From Irpex lacteus (Eukaryota > Basidiomycota > Agaricomycetes > Polyporales > Irpicaceae), in NCBI GenBank assembly GCA_001986395.2, contig MQVO02000009.1, forward strand, positions 1,260,732 through 1,324,731: a stretch of DNA of 64,000 nt, in the 5' to 3' direction. The notes beneath the pieces are model-generated. The model was not told the origin of the DNA, made no database searches, and saw nothing but the letters and a program-made list of their open reading frames with translations. Within the stretch, counting starts at the first letter, position 1. Each line of letters opens with the position of its first letter. Below are positions 63,432 through 64,000 of the stretch, piece after piece. The position numbers and the translations under genes are program-made.

Positions 63432-64000
63432 ATGGTTAACCAATCGAAGGTAAGTGCAGCGATAGTACTACGCCAGATGGGTCTTCTTACTAGTTTACGT
63501 AGGCTGGTAGGGAAAAGAAAGCGGCTGGTACTGCCAGCACGTCGAGCAAGGTAGATCACAGACGTTCTCACTGCAATGTGCACCATCTCACCATTGATTG
63601 TAGAAAGTTGCGCCGGCCTCTGGGAGAAAACGGTCGCCGCGAAGAGCACGCCAGGCAAGGTATGTACCAAAAACAGTCGGTTGGAAACGTCTGACATATG
63701 TATGCGTACAGCCTGGGGCGAAGAAAGGGCGGAGGGGAGTGGCCGTGGAGGAGAGTGATAAAGAGGACGAGGAGGAGGACGAGGATGATTCGGGGTCGGG
63801 CTCAGATGAAGAGGAGCACGACGAGGAGAAGGAGGAGGGCGAGGTAAGTGATGATGATGAATACAAGGTCAAGCCCAAGGCCAAGCCGAAGGCGAAGGCG
63901 AAGGCGACGACGACGACGACGACGACGAAGACGAAGACGAAGGCCAAAGCCAAGGCCAAGGACCAGGACGAGGACGTGCGCAAGGAGAAGGACAAGGGCA
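63432..64000 (+). CDS. 5' part of a gene with Lys-rich and acidic low-complexity regions (runs off the window)
   Basis: The first exon is 63432-63449 (MVNQSK, donor GTAAGT). The second is 63503-63550 (AGREKKAAGTASTSSK, donor GTAGAT). A third starts near 63604. From about 63712 the frame is PGAKKGRRGVAVEESDKEDE and continues acidic, then Lys/Ala/Thr-rich (KPKAKPKAKAKA, an ACG/Thr run) to the window edge. I could not find a splice pattern that keeps every segment in frame, so the exon 2/3 boundary is uncertain. The short basic first exons followed by an acidic tract resemble the layout of the gene at 61469, suggesting a related gene. No function is proposed. Confidence 0.45.
63897..63955. repeat. 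Trinucleotide-type simple repeat (GAC/GAA)
   Basis: A run of GACGACGAC grades into GAAGACGAAG and AAGGCCAAAG units and encodes Thr/Lys/Ala repeats in the last gene. Confidence 0.8.

Noticed and set aside
1..64000. CRISPR arrays, prokaryotic operons or ribosome-binding sites
   Set aside because: The sequence is eukaryotic with spliceosomal introns. The short tandem repeats found have no unique spacers of regular length.

Overview
The window looks like nuclear DNA of a basidiomycete fungus, most probably an Agaricomycete. The support is: short GT-AG introns (mostly 50-65 nt) whose splicing joins conserved protein segments; several F-box proteins of the lineage-typical GW..VTHVC..R.VAL...LW type; a DUF2235 hydrolase; a six-cysteine small secreted protein; and an F-box/nucleotidyltransferase-like protein. 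All assignments are from reading the sequence; no database search was run. Exon coordinates were worked out by hand from reading frames and splice sites.

Layout. 1-9 kb: gene-poor and decayed. It holds a relic of a small secreted protein gene, a broken membrane-protein gene, a 73-76 bp tandem repeat and one intact three-exon membrane-protein gene (5008-5822). 9.3-13.3 kb: an eight-exon DUF2235 hydrolase gene on the minus strand with a purine-rich minisatellite in an intron. 13.4-16.6 kb: dispersed and tandem repeats with hairpins. 16.7-25.9 kb: the small secreted protein gene and four F-box paralogues, three intact and one broken. 26-34 kb: a two-exon gene of unknown function, then a graveyard in which a hotdog-thioesterase pseudogene is joined to out-of-order pieces of a Na+/H+ antiporter gene. 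34.4-50 kb: the main run of ordinary genes: a zinc-type MDR reductase, two tandem small secreted peptide genes with a third partial copy, a peroxisomal-type acyl-CoA oxidase, ribosomal protein uS5 (RPS2), and an intact 12-exon Na+/H+ antiporter divergent from RPS2. 52.3-57.8 kb: nested tRNA-derived SINE-like units interrupted by an 817 bp hAT-type non-autonomous transposon with perfect 8 bp target duplications. 58.4-64 kb: four plus-strand genes, one F-box/NTase-like and three unrecognised with acidic, zinc-knuckle-like or coiled-coil regions. Two of these three show reading-frame disruption and the third could not be modelled cleanly.

The most unusual signal is a 26 bp dyad, CCGATA-N14-TATCGG. 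It occurs 14 times with all 12 defined bases and the exact 14-base spacer between 52.5 and 63.3 kb, and I saw none in the first 52 kb. Some copies ride inside the SINE-like units. Others sit 98-148 bp after a stop codon or 210-325 bp before a start codon of the genes at 58-64 kb. The constant spacer with a variable centre points to a paired, GATA-like protein-binding site or the core of an unknown small element.
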